A DNA stretch of 64,000 bases from Megalonaias nervosa. Its lineage: Eukaryota; Mollusca; Bivalvia; Unionida; Unionidae. The notes beneath the pieces are model-generated. The model made no database searches and was not told the origin of the DNA. It saw only the letters and a program-made list of their open reading frames with translations. Below, piece by piece: positions 37,265 through 49,723 of this stretch (positions within the stretch are counted from its first letter, which is position 1; every line of letters starts with the position of its first letter). A program made the position numbers and the translations under genes. Location: contig JAECUM010016915.1 of assembly GCA_016617855.1 (NCBI GenBank), forward strand, positions 27,101-91,100. The letters run 5' to 3'.

Positions 37265-38458
37265 GGAAAGGGCCAAGGCAGGAAAGCTCAAGCACCGGCC
37301 AGAACACTAAACACCAAGGCCGCACTAATTGTCAAATCTAGCCCAGACATTCTAACAGGCGGTCCTTACTACCAATAATGTGTAAGCCATCTGTGCAATT
37401 AGCCCAACCAATTTTAGTTAAAAAGTTTCCCATTCATCCTTATACAATTTCGAATTTAGTGTACAAAGTGTACATATTTTGTCCTAAAATAGTCTGAATT
37501 GTGTAAGTCGAAGGGAACACTTTATTTGTACGCCAATATTAGGAAATAAGCATAATTTTCAAAAAAGAATGAAGTTAGAATTTGTATGGTTTTATCAAGG
37601 TGGGTATCCAAGCAAAACTAGAACCCTTCTTTAATAAGGCATTTCATTAGTAATAGCCCTTACGAGGGCTGTCAGGACAGCACACTAAAGACTTTGTGGG
37701 CTGTGTCATCTTCCATGCATTCCGTCGCACTCCGTGTTTCCTCATACTGCTGTTCAGGGAATGCCTCAAACCCATGAATTGCTGTTAAGTGTTCAGCAGC
37801 CTCCACCAGGGTGGATAGGGGGCGTTTTTCATAAGCCTCATGGTAGTAGTTTGACAGGATTCTGACTCTATAGACTGGAAATGTTTAATTCTGGGTTCAT
37901 GGGACTTCAGAGATCTCCAAGCCAGGTCATTTTACTGAGTTTTGTCCTTGCTGGTGGTACTCGGTGTAATAGCATGCTGATATTGAGTAAACTGATAACA
38001 GTTTAAATTTCAGAATCTACGGTTGTTGTTTGCCAGGTTGAAGTTGTCAAGTTGGGTAGACTGCTTCTCACCAATTCAACGATTTGATGGGATAGGTGAC
38101 AGGATCTAGTGTAAGGACTGGCTCAGATGTTGTCGGTACAGAGTGGTCAACATTCCGTATTCTGGCTTTTATTCCCCTCTCCCAGGTCCGGTTCTAATTT
38201 TTCCTTCCTATTTCTTTCTCCTTTGACCCAAAACCATAGCATTTGTTTACTGGCACGCTTGACACATCCCAGTTTAGTGGGGGCGTTGTTCTATTGACTT
38301 CCTCTCGCAGGCTCCAACTAACACTTTGCCTAGGGCCTTAATGGTCCATTGTGCTGAAGTCTCGATGTTGTCTCTAACTTTCTTCTAGTTTCTCACCCTG
38401 GAACCATTTCATCTTGATTGCAAAAATTTCCTTTTTACTAGGTTTCACACTCAGCAGG

Positions 38459-38459
<1 letters not shown>
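37265..38459. other. Host DNA without recognisable genes
   Basis: Only short frames are present. Nothing is identified. Confidence 0.4.

Positions 38460-38513
<54 letters not shown>
38460..38513. repeat. (TA)n microsatellite
   Basis: About 26 uninterrupted AT/TA units. Confidence 0.95.
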
Positions 38514-38516
<3 letters not shown>

Positions 38517-38548
38517 TAGTGTCTTAGAGTTCTCAAACTACCAATAAG

Positions 38549-38956
38549 ATGGAAGAGTCCACTAAACTTACAATTCTGGTCAGAGATTTAGCACAAGAGA
38601 CTGCTGTTGCTGTCAGAAATTTAGAGAGACTCATTCGAAAGTTTACTTCAGAGAAGACGATGGACTACTCCTCTGCTCAAGATAAAAGTCAAGATATTTG
38701 TTATATCTGTCAGGAGAAAGGACCTTGAGCTACAGAATGTCAACAATGTCAAAACAAGACAGGAAAAAAGAGATACAAAGGTCAAGATACCTGCTATCAT
38801 TGTCAGAAGAAAGGACATTGGTCTTCAGAGTGCCCTAAGAAAAACAGGAAGGAGCAAAAGAAGCAAAAGGAAGTGTATGAGGAGGAGAAGAAGGAGATGG
38901 GTTCCAAAGATGAAGAAGCCATTCCCATCAAGACAGGCAAGAAATCTAGGCCATGA
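38549..38956 (+). pseudogene. Gag-like zinc-knuckle protein remnant
   Basis: The frame from the ATG at 38549 encodes a helical start (TKLTILVRDLAQETAVAV), then CYICQEKGP followed by an in-frame TGA at 38726-38728. A second knuckle, CYHCQKKGHWSSECP (a full CX2CX4HX4C), and a Lys/Glu-rich tail follow. The stop is at 38954-38956. Tandem CCHC knuckles are typical of retrotransposon gag proteins. No RT is found next to it. Confidence 0.6.
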
Positions 38957-39399
38957 GAAGAAACAAAGGAACAACCTGTGCAGGCGCAGAAATTTAGATG
39001 GAGAGACAATTAGTTAAAGAAGAAAATGCACTTTTTGGTTCTGTGTTGTGAAATGTTCATTATAACTTCTTAAAGAGAATATACCAGAAAGAAAATATAA
39101 GTGTCTCTTGGTGTTAATATTTTTTAAAATAAAGATGGTGTATTTTGTTTTTTATTGACATTGTGTGAATATCTGTTTCTTCACCTCTCTTTATCTCTTC
39201 TGGGTGATGTTTTAGTTAGAACTGAAATGGAGGTAATGTTTCCTTCACGTACGCACTTTAGGCATGCAAGTGGGAAAACTTGTCTGTCTGTTCATCCATC
39301 ATTGTTGTGTCTTTGATTTTTTAAACTTTAGTTATATACTCACACACGTAGACACTGACACCATACAATGATGGGTTAAAGTGATTTTCGATAGTGTGT

Positions 39400-39996
39400 G
39401 TAAGGGATTTTGGATGATATAGTTCGTGAGATGGATATTTTTTTTTGGTTTAAGGGATAGTATATTTTGTGAGATTTCATCTCCTTCTCTTATATTCTAA
39501 GCTAACATACAGCGCATTGGATAGTGTTTGTATGAGGTGTCCGATGGTATTATTGGTGTGATGGATAGTATTTTTATCTTGTAAGGAATAGTTGGTTTGT
39601 GAGATTTGGTTTTGTTGTTAAAAATCTAAGCTAACACAAGACAATTGGTATAGTGTGTGTATGGGTATTGGGTGGTATAGATGGTGTGATGGATAGTATT
39701 TTTATGGTGTGATGGATAGTATGTATATGAGATTTCATCTTCTTTTTTTCAAATCTAAGCTGACACGAGAAGTTTTGTTTGGTTTGTGTATCAGGTATTG
39801 GATGGTAGAGGTAATGTAATGGATAGTATGTTTGTTGCATTACATGTAGTTTGTTGAAAAACCATCCCCAATTAGTCTGATAGTTGGTGTGTGGAGACTA
39901 CATAAGGTGATTTTGGATTGTGTGTTTTGGATTTTGGGTGGTATAGTTGGTGTGGTGTATAATATATTTGTGAGATTGCATTTCCTTTCTTAAACA
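39400..39996. repeat. ~105-bp minisatellite, left of E4
   Basis: Degenerate units built from GTGAGATTTCATCTCCTTCT, CTAAGCTAACACAAG, GGATAGTGTGTGTATGGG and GGTGTGATGGATAGTAT. The same repeat is found at 55205-56300 on the other side of E4. The array ends abruptly inside the E4 capsid gene. Confidence 0.8.
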
Positions 39997-40982
39997 GATA
40001 CAGTGATGATTACTCGAGATCAGCTGGTCCATCAATGATGTTTGCAAAGGGTACAACTGGTCATCCAGAAAACAGAAACGTAACACTAAATGCAGCTGGA
40101 ACTGAAGTTGCATCAATGAATGAAAATTTCAACTTGGGATTCGCATCACGTCAAACAAAGTTAAACGGTGATGAAGAATTTTCGTGTGCGATTCCACTGT
40201 CACATATATTTGGATTCTGTAGAAATGTTAGAAAAGTTATATTTGGCGCTAAACACACAGTAGTACTTGTTAGAAAAGCCACCCACAATGATGCAATATG
40301 GTGTGATGTTGCCGTTAATGCAGGTAAAATAATACTAACAAAACTTTCGTTGTGGATGCCAGTAATGACTCCATCAATCACTGAAGAACAACGGTTACTC
40401 TCTTTCATAGAACAAGGCGGTAAATCAACATTGTCATGGTTGACGATGACCACAGACAGTGTTCAAAGTAATGCTGCTGGGTTATTCACATGGCAGATAG
40501 CATCACAGCAGGAGGTGTCAGCACCATGACATATATTCATCACATTTCAAGAAAATGCAAGAGTGGATTCACAGGAACGAAATCCAATGGTGTTTGATAC
40601 ACTTGGAGTTAGTGAAGTTTCCTTGAGGATAAATGACCATCAGGAACCATCCGAAGAAGTGTTATTAAATTTTGAAAATAATCACTTGCACGTGTTTCTC
40701 ATCGGTTGATGACATTTATGGGGCATGATCAAAATGTTGATTCTGGTTTTACAAATATCTCAGCGGAATTTTACAACGCTGTATCCGATCTATTATTTCT
40801 CACTGGAACACTTGGATTTGTTCAGACAATCTGTCGTTGATATACACTTTCGAGCTCGTGTAGCTCAACTGTCCGCTGGTGGTTATAGAACAATTGCTGT
40901 TATACTCAGTGACAAAACAATGGTACTTGAAGGTGTTGGTGGAAGAATGAGAATCATTGATGCCCCAGTAGAAAACATGTAA
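39997..40982 (+). pseudogene. Major capsid protein, 5'-truncated, with stop and frameshifts (E4)
   Basis: Homology starts at about capsid residue 122 (YSDDYSRSAGPSMMF). A TGA at 40527-40529 stands where E1 and E3 have Arg, and frameshifts follow near 40690 and 40750. The final frame (40725-40982) ends VGGRMRIIDAPVENM. The loop after the GHPENRNVT start is closer to E3 than to E1, but shorter. Confidence 0.85.
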
Positions 40983-41001
40983 TTAAATCGCTCATATTAT
41001 A

Positions 41002-41379
41002 ATGTTATATCATCATGTTAGTGTCAGTCTGACTCCTGGTCAGATTAAAAAGCTACAATCAGTCTCAAAAGAAAATTGTGGAGTAAAAATATCACTAAGG
41101 CGAGAACAAATCCAAGGTGGTTCAAATAAACTATCATTGTCAGAATGTCAGTTCAGGCACTTCAATGAAGCCAAACGATCAAAGACAGGCATACGACATA
41201 ATCTTTCTGCGGGTGCCATTAAAGACATCGCTAAGACGGGTGGTATATTTCCACTTCTCACAGCTATTCCAGGAATAATAGCCACTGCAGCCCCAGCTAT
41301 TGCAAAAGCAGCTGCACTTGGTGCTGTTGGAACTGCTGCTGGGATGGCACTAAAGAAAGCAACAGGAAAAGGAATTTAA
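41002..41379 (+). CDS. Small hydrophobic virion protein, lacking the repeat tail (E4)
   Basis: The frame is 125 aa: MLYHHVSVSLTPGQIKKLQS, then the hydrophobic helix GGIFPLLTAIPGIIATAAPA and KKATGKGI followed by a stop. In E1 and E3, four GLRLPGTPYSWYG repeats follow. Here one degenerate repeat lies beyond the stop (about 41390-41415). The loss may be decay or a real shorter form. Confidence 0.6.
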   Translation: MLYHHVSVSLTPGQIKKLQSVSKENCGVKISLRREQIQGGSNKLSLSECQFRHFNEAKRSKTGIRHNLSAGAIKDIAKTGGIFPLLTAIPGIIATAAPAIAKAAALGAVGTAAGMALKKATGKGI

Positions 41380-41428
41380 AAAAAGGAAAGGGTCTAAGAC
41401 TGCCAGGGACACTTCGTTGGTTCTCCCC

Positions 41429-41830
41429 ATGTCCAATTTTGATTTACTTGATGCTGCTAAAAAACTAAAGATCAAAAATTTCAGAGGTGTTTTCATGCGT
41501 GATCAATTACCACACAAACCAAATAATGTTGAAACCGGTATCATAAATCTTGATAAAAACTCTAGTCCAGGTACTTATATGGTTGCATACGCGATTGATC
41601 CACGTGGAATTGTTTATTTCGATTCTTTTGGGTTGGCACCACCAAAGGAATTTTTAAAATATGTTAATAATCTCAATACTCCAATCTGGTATTCAACATT
41701 ACCAACACAAAAAATAACTGATCGGCCGTGAAGTACTCGCTGTGCTCGACGCTGTATCATCATCAACAACACCACCTCATAAAGTCGTGCATGAGTATAC
41801 ATTGTCGTCAACGTTTTAAACGGGTATTAG
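41429..41830 (+). pseudogene. Adenain-like protease lacking the catalytic Cys segment (E4)
   Basis: MSNFDLLDAAKKLKIKNF and the Asp region VYFDSFG are kept. In E1/E3 the His lies in GTHWVGY; here the sequence reads GTYMVAY, so the catalytic His is replaced by Tyr. About 13 nt around the catalytic Cys (PPICG in E1) are missing near 41722, and the frame shifts. It is clearly inactive. Confidence 0.8.
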
Positions 41831-41838
41831 TAAATATA

Positions 41839-42924
41839 ATGGTAGATATTTACAGAAGATCAGCTAAGACTAAAACTCAACAAACAGGTGATTTATCTAA
41901 GTATGCAACTCTTGATCATCTCAGGAATGAAATTGATGATCTTTTAAATCTCGCAAGTGTAGATAGTAATGAAGTAATTATTTTTCAGGATAAACAAGGA
42001 CAATTAAAATGAAGTAATATTCTGTTGACAGACATCATTGTACGAATTACAAATGCACTCAAAGACAATATTGTGTATTTGATGAAAAAGGTAGAATACA
42101 AGATTCTGGAAATTCAATCAACAATTATGCTAAGAAAACCAGCGATATTTTTACTGGTAATATTGTCATGAAACAAAACAAAATTACCGACCTTGGAAAC
42201 CCAGTCATACCCACAGACGCAGCAACAAAAAATATGTCGATGATCAAGAACCCAGGTTCATATCAGTTAATGGTGGTATGATGCATGCATTTCTCGACAT
42301 GAACAACAATGGAATTAATAATCAGATTTTGATGCTGCAACGAAGAAATACATTGACAATAGCAACATCCCGATGACAACTTCGTTGACGACAATCAACG
42401 ATGGAATGATTGTATTTAGAACTGAATTTTCTAATCACGTACAAACGTTTCTAAATTTTCGTAGAAACATAAACAGAGCCATTAATGATTTTTTTGGAAT
42501 TCCAGTGGTTGTTGACATAAAACTATCCAAAATTAACAGAAAACTCAACGATATTGTCAGTGGAATTCCTGATACCATTGAAAAAACTAATCTGATTAAA
42601 ATTCCTCACAAGCAGATCATCAATGTGGTATACACAGTATCATCAGGATCATCAACATGGTCACAACAAAATAACACTATCAGACATACCGCGACGGTTA
42701 CTGGTGTGTACAGGCTGTCCGTGCTTAGCTTTGCAAAATTTAGGATTTTTATCATGTATCCATGGCGTCATTCAATTGATGATTTTTCTGGAACCGTATC
42801 TATTGTATTAAATAAAGATGCAGAAGAAATATTTATACTGGAACCATCTGATAAAAAATTAACCGCAGCGTCTTATTGGTGGTGTCTGGAATTTGTTGCT
42901 GTAACACCTCATTTGATTACTTAA
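41839..42924 (+). pseudogene. Fiber-like protein, frameshifted (E4)
   Basis: It starts MVDIYRRSAKTKTQQTGDLS. One DAATK-type motif lies near 42215 and another near 42330, in broken frames. The C-terminal frame (42373-42924) ends YWWCLEFVAVTPHLIT. A stop is present near 42011 and several indels follow. Confidence 0.7.
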
Positions 42925-42930
42925 TAGTGA

Positions 42931-43394
42931 GTGTACATGTCGGCAAACAAATACAGATACGAACTAGCGTGTTTGTTACAGACCCAACTGAAAAATATCA
43001 TAGATGAGTATACAGTAAAAATAAAAAAATATCGTAGACATGTCGTTGTTACTGATATAATTGTTTATTCTGCATCTGCCGTAGTCGCTGCAATCGGTGT
43101 ATTACTATCGGCAGTAACAATGGCATCACCAGCAGTTGTAACAATTTGTGTTTCAACCACAACAACAATTGCTGGTGTTCTTAATATAATTGCAAAAAAA
43201 AGATATCTATGTGTGTGGCTGATAAATTACATGAATATCAAATATTACTCTCAGCGGCAACACAAGCACACGCCAAATTGTCATCGCTAATATCATCAGG
43301 ACTCAGCGACGAAATATCAGATCAGGAATTCGCAGAAATACTCCTGATTTACGAATCAGGGGTTTGTCAGAGTTACCTTGATTTAAAATCCTGA
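42931..43394 (+). pseudogene. Two-TM virion-associated protein, frameshifted (E4)
   Basis: The hydrophobic region (IIVYSASAVVAAIGVLLSAV, then SPAVVTICVSTTTTIAGVL) matches E1/E3. The A-run near 43193-43202 is longer than in E3 and shifts the frame; the tail continues to about 43394. Confidence 0.7.
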
Positions 43395-43403
43395 TTTATT
43401 AAT

Positions 43404-44832
43404 AATGTCATCATCGAACGAACTACTGCAATAAATCACCACTAATACAGCACCGCCAAAAACCACAATGATATCAGTGAGTTCGACTAATCCTGAATTT
43501 TCCAACTGCAATTCCAGCTAAAGAAATAGCACTAGCACAACTGCGAGTTTATTACAGTTGGCCAAATATCAGATCAAAATCATTTGGTGGACTACAACCA
43601 AACAACTCACTGGTATTTGCAAATAAAAATCGCGATGACGGTACTCCAGATTGGCAAGTAGTCAGTATTCCCACGGGTAATTATCAAATCGAACAGATCA
43701 ATGATGAATTTCAGCGCAGGATTAAATCAATCACTTGCAAAGAACCAAAGATGCTCATTACTGTTCACGAACCAACATTATCTGTGGCGATTGAAGTATA
43801 TTCTCCAGATTATGCCGTAGATATATATATCAGTCATCGATTAGAACCGTTCTTGATTGGCCTGATGTTGCACCGGTTTATGTGGAACCACTGGAACCAA
43901 AACGAGGTGAATTTCTTTTACCTAAACAATCATTTACAAATATTCCAAAATATTGAAACAAGAACCATGGACATATTTTAATACAGGCTTATACACTGTC
44001 GGTAGTGACAGTAAAAGTTTTCCTCTAATAACGGTTTTATTAATACATAATGCATTTGCTATAAATGATAATAATGAAATTATTTTCGAAGAAAAAACAT
44101 TTAACACATATATTATTGAATCATTTAATGATGTAATTTGATCTGAATACAATCGAACATACAGTAATATAATAAATCTGTTTACGAGTATAATACAACA
44201 TTACGACGACATAAAACAGCAGATCATTGAAAATATTAATCATCTAATGCATATTCTCTTGGATCTGAAAAATATCAACATAATTATAATTGCAAATGTA
44301 AAATCCAACGACGAATTGAAACAATTATTTTTTAAACAGTATAAAAAAATCAATCGATGAACAGAGCGATGATGTAATTTTACCTGAACTTAAGTTTGAT
44401 ATGGGAGAATCAATTGGTGAGATTGTTAATAAATACGTTCCAAAAGTTATCGAGGCATGGAGAAAAATAAACCCACAACCAAGTATTCTGAAACACCACA
44501 ACGACCCATACAGTGGAGGTCATCATGTCTCGCCGGGTATTGTAAATATAACATCAACAACTGCGGTCAATCTTGTTTGTGACATCATTGATGGCAGTTA
44601 TCAATTAAATCTTGAAAAATCTAACCAAGCTCAACAAGGATACATCTTATACTCATTTACGCCACAAATCCCACCAGGATATTTAATTGTATCAGAACCA
44701 ATTAATCCTGTTTATGTATGACGTCATAATCCACTGTTATCAAGGATACATTTTAAACTTACTGACCAGACGGGACACCTTCTGGATTTGCAGAATGAAG
44801 TTTTGAGTATTAATCTGTATGTGTGTTCGTAG
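43404..44832 (+). pseudogene. Penton-like protein, multiply broken (E4)
   Basis: Homologous to 17428-18921. The N-terminal domain, central part and C-terminal domain (HHVSPGIVNITSTTAVNLVC, PPGYLIVSEPINPVY) are recognisable in several frames, with stops near 43431 and 44720. Small deletions occur after 43500. Confidence 0.75.
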
Positions 44833-44894
44833 AGCAATACGACAGTTAACGAGAACATATTACAGTTGTATGTGATAGGGATCAGGTTCACATT

Positions 44895-47310
44895 CTACAC
44901 TGAACCGGATTCAGAATAAAAATAAATATTACAGTCTGGTTCAGAATAAAAATAAATATTAGAATAAATATTATAATCTGATTCAGAATAAATATTATTA
45001 TCAGAATAAAAAATAAATATAATATTATTATCAGAATAAAATAAATATTATAATCAGAATAAAAATAAATATAATATTTTTATCAGAATAAAATAAATAT
45101 TATTATCAGAATAAAATAAGTATAATATTATAATCAGAATAAAAAATAAATCTGATTCTGAATAAACATTATATCAGAATAAATATTATAATCAGAATCT
45201 GAATAAATATTATTGTCAGAATAAAAACAAATATAATATTATTATCAGAATAAAATGAATATTATAATCAGAATCTGAATAAATATTATTATCAGAATAA
45301 AATAAATATTATTATGATCAGAATAAATATTATTTTCAGAATAAAAAATAAATATAATATTATTATCAGAATAAAATAAATATTAAAATCAGAATAAAAT
45401 ATATATTATAACTAGAATCTGAATAAATATTATAATCAGAATAAAATAAATAATATTATAATCAGAATAATTATTATAATCAGAATCTGAATAAATATTA
45501 TTATCAGAATAAAATAAATAATATTATAATCAGAATAAAATAAATATTATAATCAGAATCTAAACAAATATAATATTATTATTATCAGATTAAAATAAAT
45601 ACTATAATCAGAATCTGAATAAATATTATTATCAGAATAAAATAAATATTATTATGATCAGAATAAATATTATTATCAGAATAAAATAAATATTATTATA
45701 ATCAGAATAAAAAAAATATTATAATCAGAATCTGAATAAATATTATTATCAGAATAAAATAAATAATATTATAATCAGAATAAAATAAATATTATAATCA
45801 GAATCTAAACAAATATAATATTATTATTATCAGATTAAAATAAATACTATAATCAGAATCTGAATAAATATTATTATCAGAATAAAATAAATATTATTAT
45901 AATCAGAATAAATATTATCAGAATAAAAAATAAATATAATATTATTATCGGAGTAAAATAACTATTATAATCAGAATAAAATAAGTATTATAATCAGAAT
46001 CTGAATAACTATTATAATCAGAATAAAATAAATATTATTATAATCAGAATAAATATTATAATCAGAATCTGAATAAATATTATAATCAGAATAAAATAAT
46101 TATTATTATAATCAGAATAAAATAAATATTATAATCAGAATCTGAATAAATGTTATTATCAGAATAAAAAATAAATATAATATTATTATCATAATGAAAT
46201 AAATATTATAATCAGAATCTGAATAAATATTATAATCTGAATAAATATAATATTATTATCAGAATAAAATAAATATTATAATCAGAATAAATATTATTAT
46301 CAGAATCTGAATACATATTATTCTCAGAATAAAAATAAATATTATTATAATCAGAATCTCAGTAAATATTATTATCAGAATAAATATTATTATCAGAATA
46401 AAATAAATATTATAATCTGAATAAAATAAATATTATAATCAGAATCTGAATAAATATCATTATCAGAATAAAATAAATATTATTATAATCAGAATCTCAG
46501 TAAATATTATTATCAGAATAAAATAAATATTATTATTATTGGAATCTTAATAAATATTATTCTCAGAATAAAAATAAATATTATTATAATCAGAATCTGA
46601 GTAAATATTATTATCAGATTAAATATTATCAGAAGAAAATAAATATTATAATCTGAATAAAATAAATATTATAATCAGAATCGGAATAAATATTCTTATC
46701 AGAATAAAATAATTATTATAATATGAATTAAAAAAATATTATAATAAGAATAAAATAAATATTATAAAAAGAATAGATAAATATTATTATTTGAATAAAT
46801 ACTATTATCTGAATAAAAAATATTATGATCAGAATAAAATAAATATTATAATCTGAATAAATATTATGAGAATAAAATAAATATTATATAATCAGAATAA
46901 ATATTATAATCAGAGTCTGAGTAAATATTATAATCTGAATAAATATTATTATCAGAATAAAATAAATTTTATAATCTGAATAAATATTATTATCAGAAGA
47001 AAATAAATATTATAATCTGAATAAAATAAATAGTATTATTATCAGAATAAAATAAATATTATAATTTGAATAATTATTATTTTGATCAGAATAAAAATAA
47101 ATATTATTATAATCAGAATCTGAGTAAATATTATAATCTGAATAAATATTATCATCAGAATAAAAATCAATCTGATTCTGAATAAATATTGTTATCAGAA
47201 TAAAATAAATATTGTAATCTGGATAAAAATAAATATTATTATCTGAATAAATATTATAATCTGATTCTGAATAAATTTTCAGAATAAAAATAAATATTAT
47301 TATAATCAGA
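44895..47310. repeat. 2.4-kb AT-rich satellite (TCAGAATAAAATAAATATTA units)
   Basis: Degenerate tandem repetition of ATTATAATCAGAATAAAATA and AATCTGAATAAATATTATTA words, with units of roughly 20-40 bp. It is specific to E4 and lies between the penton-like gene and an LTR fragment. It starts as TTCAGAATAAAAATAAATA right after the gene end, so it probably grew from spacer sequence. Confidence 0.9.
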
Positions 47311-48032
47311 CGATTGGCTATTGCAAGGTCATTTTCGGCTCACGTGTTTGCTGAATTGTAACAGCCTTTCTTTTTTATTTATTTCCAGTGTGAAAATTTG
47401 ATTCTTAGATAGGGCTATTCTAGCTACGTGATAATTTTTTTTAATTGTTTTATTGCGCTGTTCAAGTTAGAATTCACGTACCCTGTCAAGTGAACTACCA
47501 TGTGATCTAAAATCGAGGCTTAAAACAGCCATTTTCTACTAGATCTATTGAGTTGTATTTTAAACCTTGAGGGCACAAGAGGTTTTTATTGTTGATGCCA
47601 GATTGTTTCGAAGTTCATCTGTTTTTGGAATTTAATAATTTATTCTCTAGAAAACTAAACAAGTGCTTCATATTTATTAAAGTTCTGGGAGAAAGAAATT
47701 CAGTGGAAATTTATTCTGGAGTTTAACGGAAACATTATAAACTGGGATTCAACGAGGATCTGTTACCATCAGAACAGACATCGTCTGACGTCATCGCCTC
47801 CATATTGGAATTTCATCGAGATTTGAACCTGGATTCAATTAGAACTGTTTGGTGATTGAACTTATATTTTTCAATCTTAGGATTAAATTTTGGATTATAT
47901 TCAGAAGCCGTAAGTCCTATTTTCTATTTTTTACACTGTTTTCTAGGCAAATAAATTATTTTGTTAAAATATACAAAGCTTGTTTGCTTCACTCTTTTCT
48001 CTTGTTATTTTTGTACGAGCCTACACGTAACA
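47311..48032 (+). mobile_element. Truncated Ty3/gypsy LTR
   Basis: Matches 7780-8485, with the same GATTGGCTATTG start region, GATTCTTAGATAGGGCTATT and CCTACACGTAACA end. The first about 220 bp of the LTR are missing, replaced by the satellite. No internal retroelement sequence remains. Confidence 0.75.
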
Positions 48033-48379
48033 ATACACATTTCTAAATGTGTCGGTCACGGGAATAGAACTCAAGACCGCGAGTACGAGAATTCGACACT
48101 CCAACATTATCCCACGAACTCTCCTTACAAATATACGTTTCAGAAATTATTATGAAGTTATCTGACAGGAAATTCCTACAAATGATCAATACATAATTAC
48201 ACATCAAATTTGTGCGCGATATATTTATTATTTTTCTGAAACCATAAACGACGAAGTAACATACAAGAAAGAGAGATATATCAGTCAAGCAGGACAAGAA
48301 CTTACGATTATGATAACACAAAATAAAATACACATGCGGACTGTAACATTACGCAATAATAAGGGAGACAACTGCTTGA
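48033..48379. other. Spacer with a tRNA-like remnant (minus strand)
   Basis: The minus strand at about 48043-48120 reads like a class II tRNA (GTTGGAGTGTCGAATTC; a GAGTTCTATTCC B-box-like site), but the stems do not close well. The rest has no gene. Confidence 0.25.
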
Positions 48380-48664
48380 TTACTCTAGCTTGAGGACAGG
48401 GTTATCTCCCTTATAATAATTTTCTGCATTCTGCTGTCTGGCAAATTTATCTTGTAATCGTCTTCGAGCTAGCTTATCTCGGGAAAGGGATTTAATATAT
48501 TTTATTTTTTGTGAAAATCCATAATAAAAATTATCTATAATTTTTATCTTCTTTGAACCATCCTCCATTGTTTCGATTGTAAGTTTGCAATATGGCATTG
48601 GAACATCACTCATCTGAAATTTCTTTGAGTTAAGATCATCACTGGTCAGTATCAAAGTCTTCAT
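48380..48664 (-). CDS. Hypothetical 94-aa protein (E4)
   Basis: An open frame with a polar N-terminus (MKTLILTSDDLNSKKFQMSD) and a basic C-terminal half (IKYIKSLSRDKLARRRLQDK). It is intact in an otherwise decayed element. The A/T-rich leader resembles other early genes. No family is recognised, and E3 has no homolog at this position. Confidence 0.4.
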   Translation of the reverse strand: MKTLILTSDDLNSKKFQMSDVPMPYCKLTIETMEDGSKKIKIIDNFYYGFSQKIKYIKSLSRDKLARRRLQDKFARQQNAENYYKGDNPVLKLE

Positions 48665-48859
48665 TGTGATTTTTTTTTATACATAAATATTTATTTAATT
48701 ATTTTTCCGCCCCTTGTAATTTTGATAGCAGAATTGTCCTAATATACATATTTTGGATATAACTGCTTAAAAAATATTATTATAAATCGGGATAACTCTG
48801 GCGGAGAAATCGTTTCTTGACAGAATTATATCCTTTCGTCATCTAATATAATAGGGACA

Positions 48860-49343
48860 TAGCAAAATGTTATTTTTTGGTTAAATTTTCTTGAATACGC
48901 TGATTTGGTTATTTTATCTGCGACATATTGTACCGAACGCGTGTTAATATCAAAATATTTTACAGCTGCATTCATCGATTGAAATATTATTTCTTCGCCT
49001 GTCTCTACATTACGGATTTAATCACGGTGTGAAATTTACTATGTTTCTCAGTATTTCCGAATTTGCAATTCTGACCTTGGGTAACAATTCGTAAATTTAA
49101 TAAAAATTTATTTTTCGGATCTGAATTAATATGATCGATAACAAATCCATCTTCGATTATTCCATGAAAACATTCGTACACGAATCTATGTGAGTAATAT
49201 TTTTCTTTTCCAGCGCCAAACATGAGATAACCAGTATTAGTGACAAAACCGACTGGGTTTTTGATTGACAGTGCCTAATTACACCATCACGAGATGCCTC
49301 ATGATTTTTAATTATAGGATGTGTTACAAATTCATTTTATTCC
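48860..49343 (-). pseudogene. HNH/NUMOD endonuclease (E4)
   Basis: The core HRFVYECFHGIIEDGFVIDH, followed by INSDPKNKFLLNLRIVTQ, keeps both HNH His and Asn in one frame (49223-49005). Flanking parts show a changed start codon near 49343 and frameshifts. Same place and strand as 20914-21413. Confidence 0.75.
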
Positions 49344-49363
49344 GTTTGTATAATAATATTATT

Positions 49364-49672
49364 TGTCTAAATGATTATTTTGAAAATCTGGCGATATAAA
49401 CTTCGGTGTTTTTTTTATTGGTATTCCATCGGTATTATTTTTCTTTTATCGTAATATCGTTTCAGTTCTATGTATTGTTTACCACCGCATTGTACACACA
49501 ACCGGGTTTCTCCTCTAACCCCAACACCACATCGTAAACATGGTTTTGGTCCTAGACTCCCTTTGCGAACATTTTGCATGTGGTATGCACAGAATTCATT
49601 TACGCATGCTTTGTTACAAGGAGTTGAATAACCAATCATGAGCCACCTGTATTTAATTTTTGCTTGAATCAT
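49364..49672 (-). pseudogene. Cys-rich zinc-binding protein (E4)
   Basis: It starts MIQAKIKYRWLMIGYSTPCN. It keeps CNKACVNEFC, CLRCGVG and CVQCGGKQY. The frame closes at 49415, and homology continues a little beyond. The first Cys of CGAG-type pairs is better kept than in E3 (CLRC against FQC). Confidence 0.6.
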
Positions 49673-49723
49673 TATATAATATTTTATACTTTAATTTAAA
49701 TATATATTTGCATTAATTATAAT

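Noticed and set aside
44895..47310. CRISPR-like array
   Set aside because: Units vary in length and sequence, with no constant repeat/unique spacer pattern; AT satellite in eukaryotic DNA.
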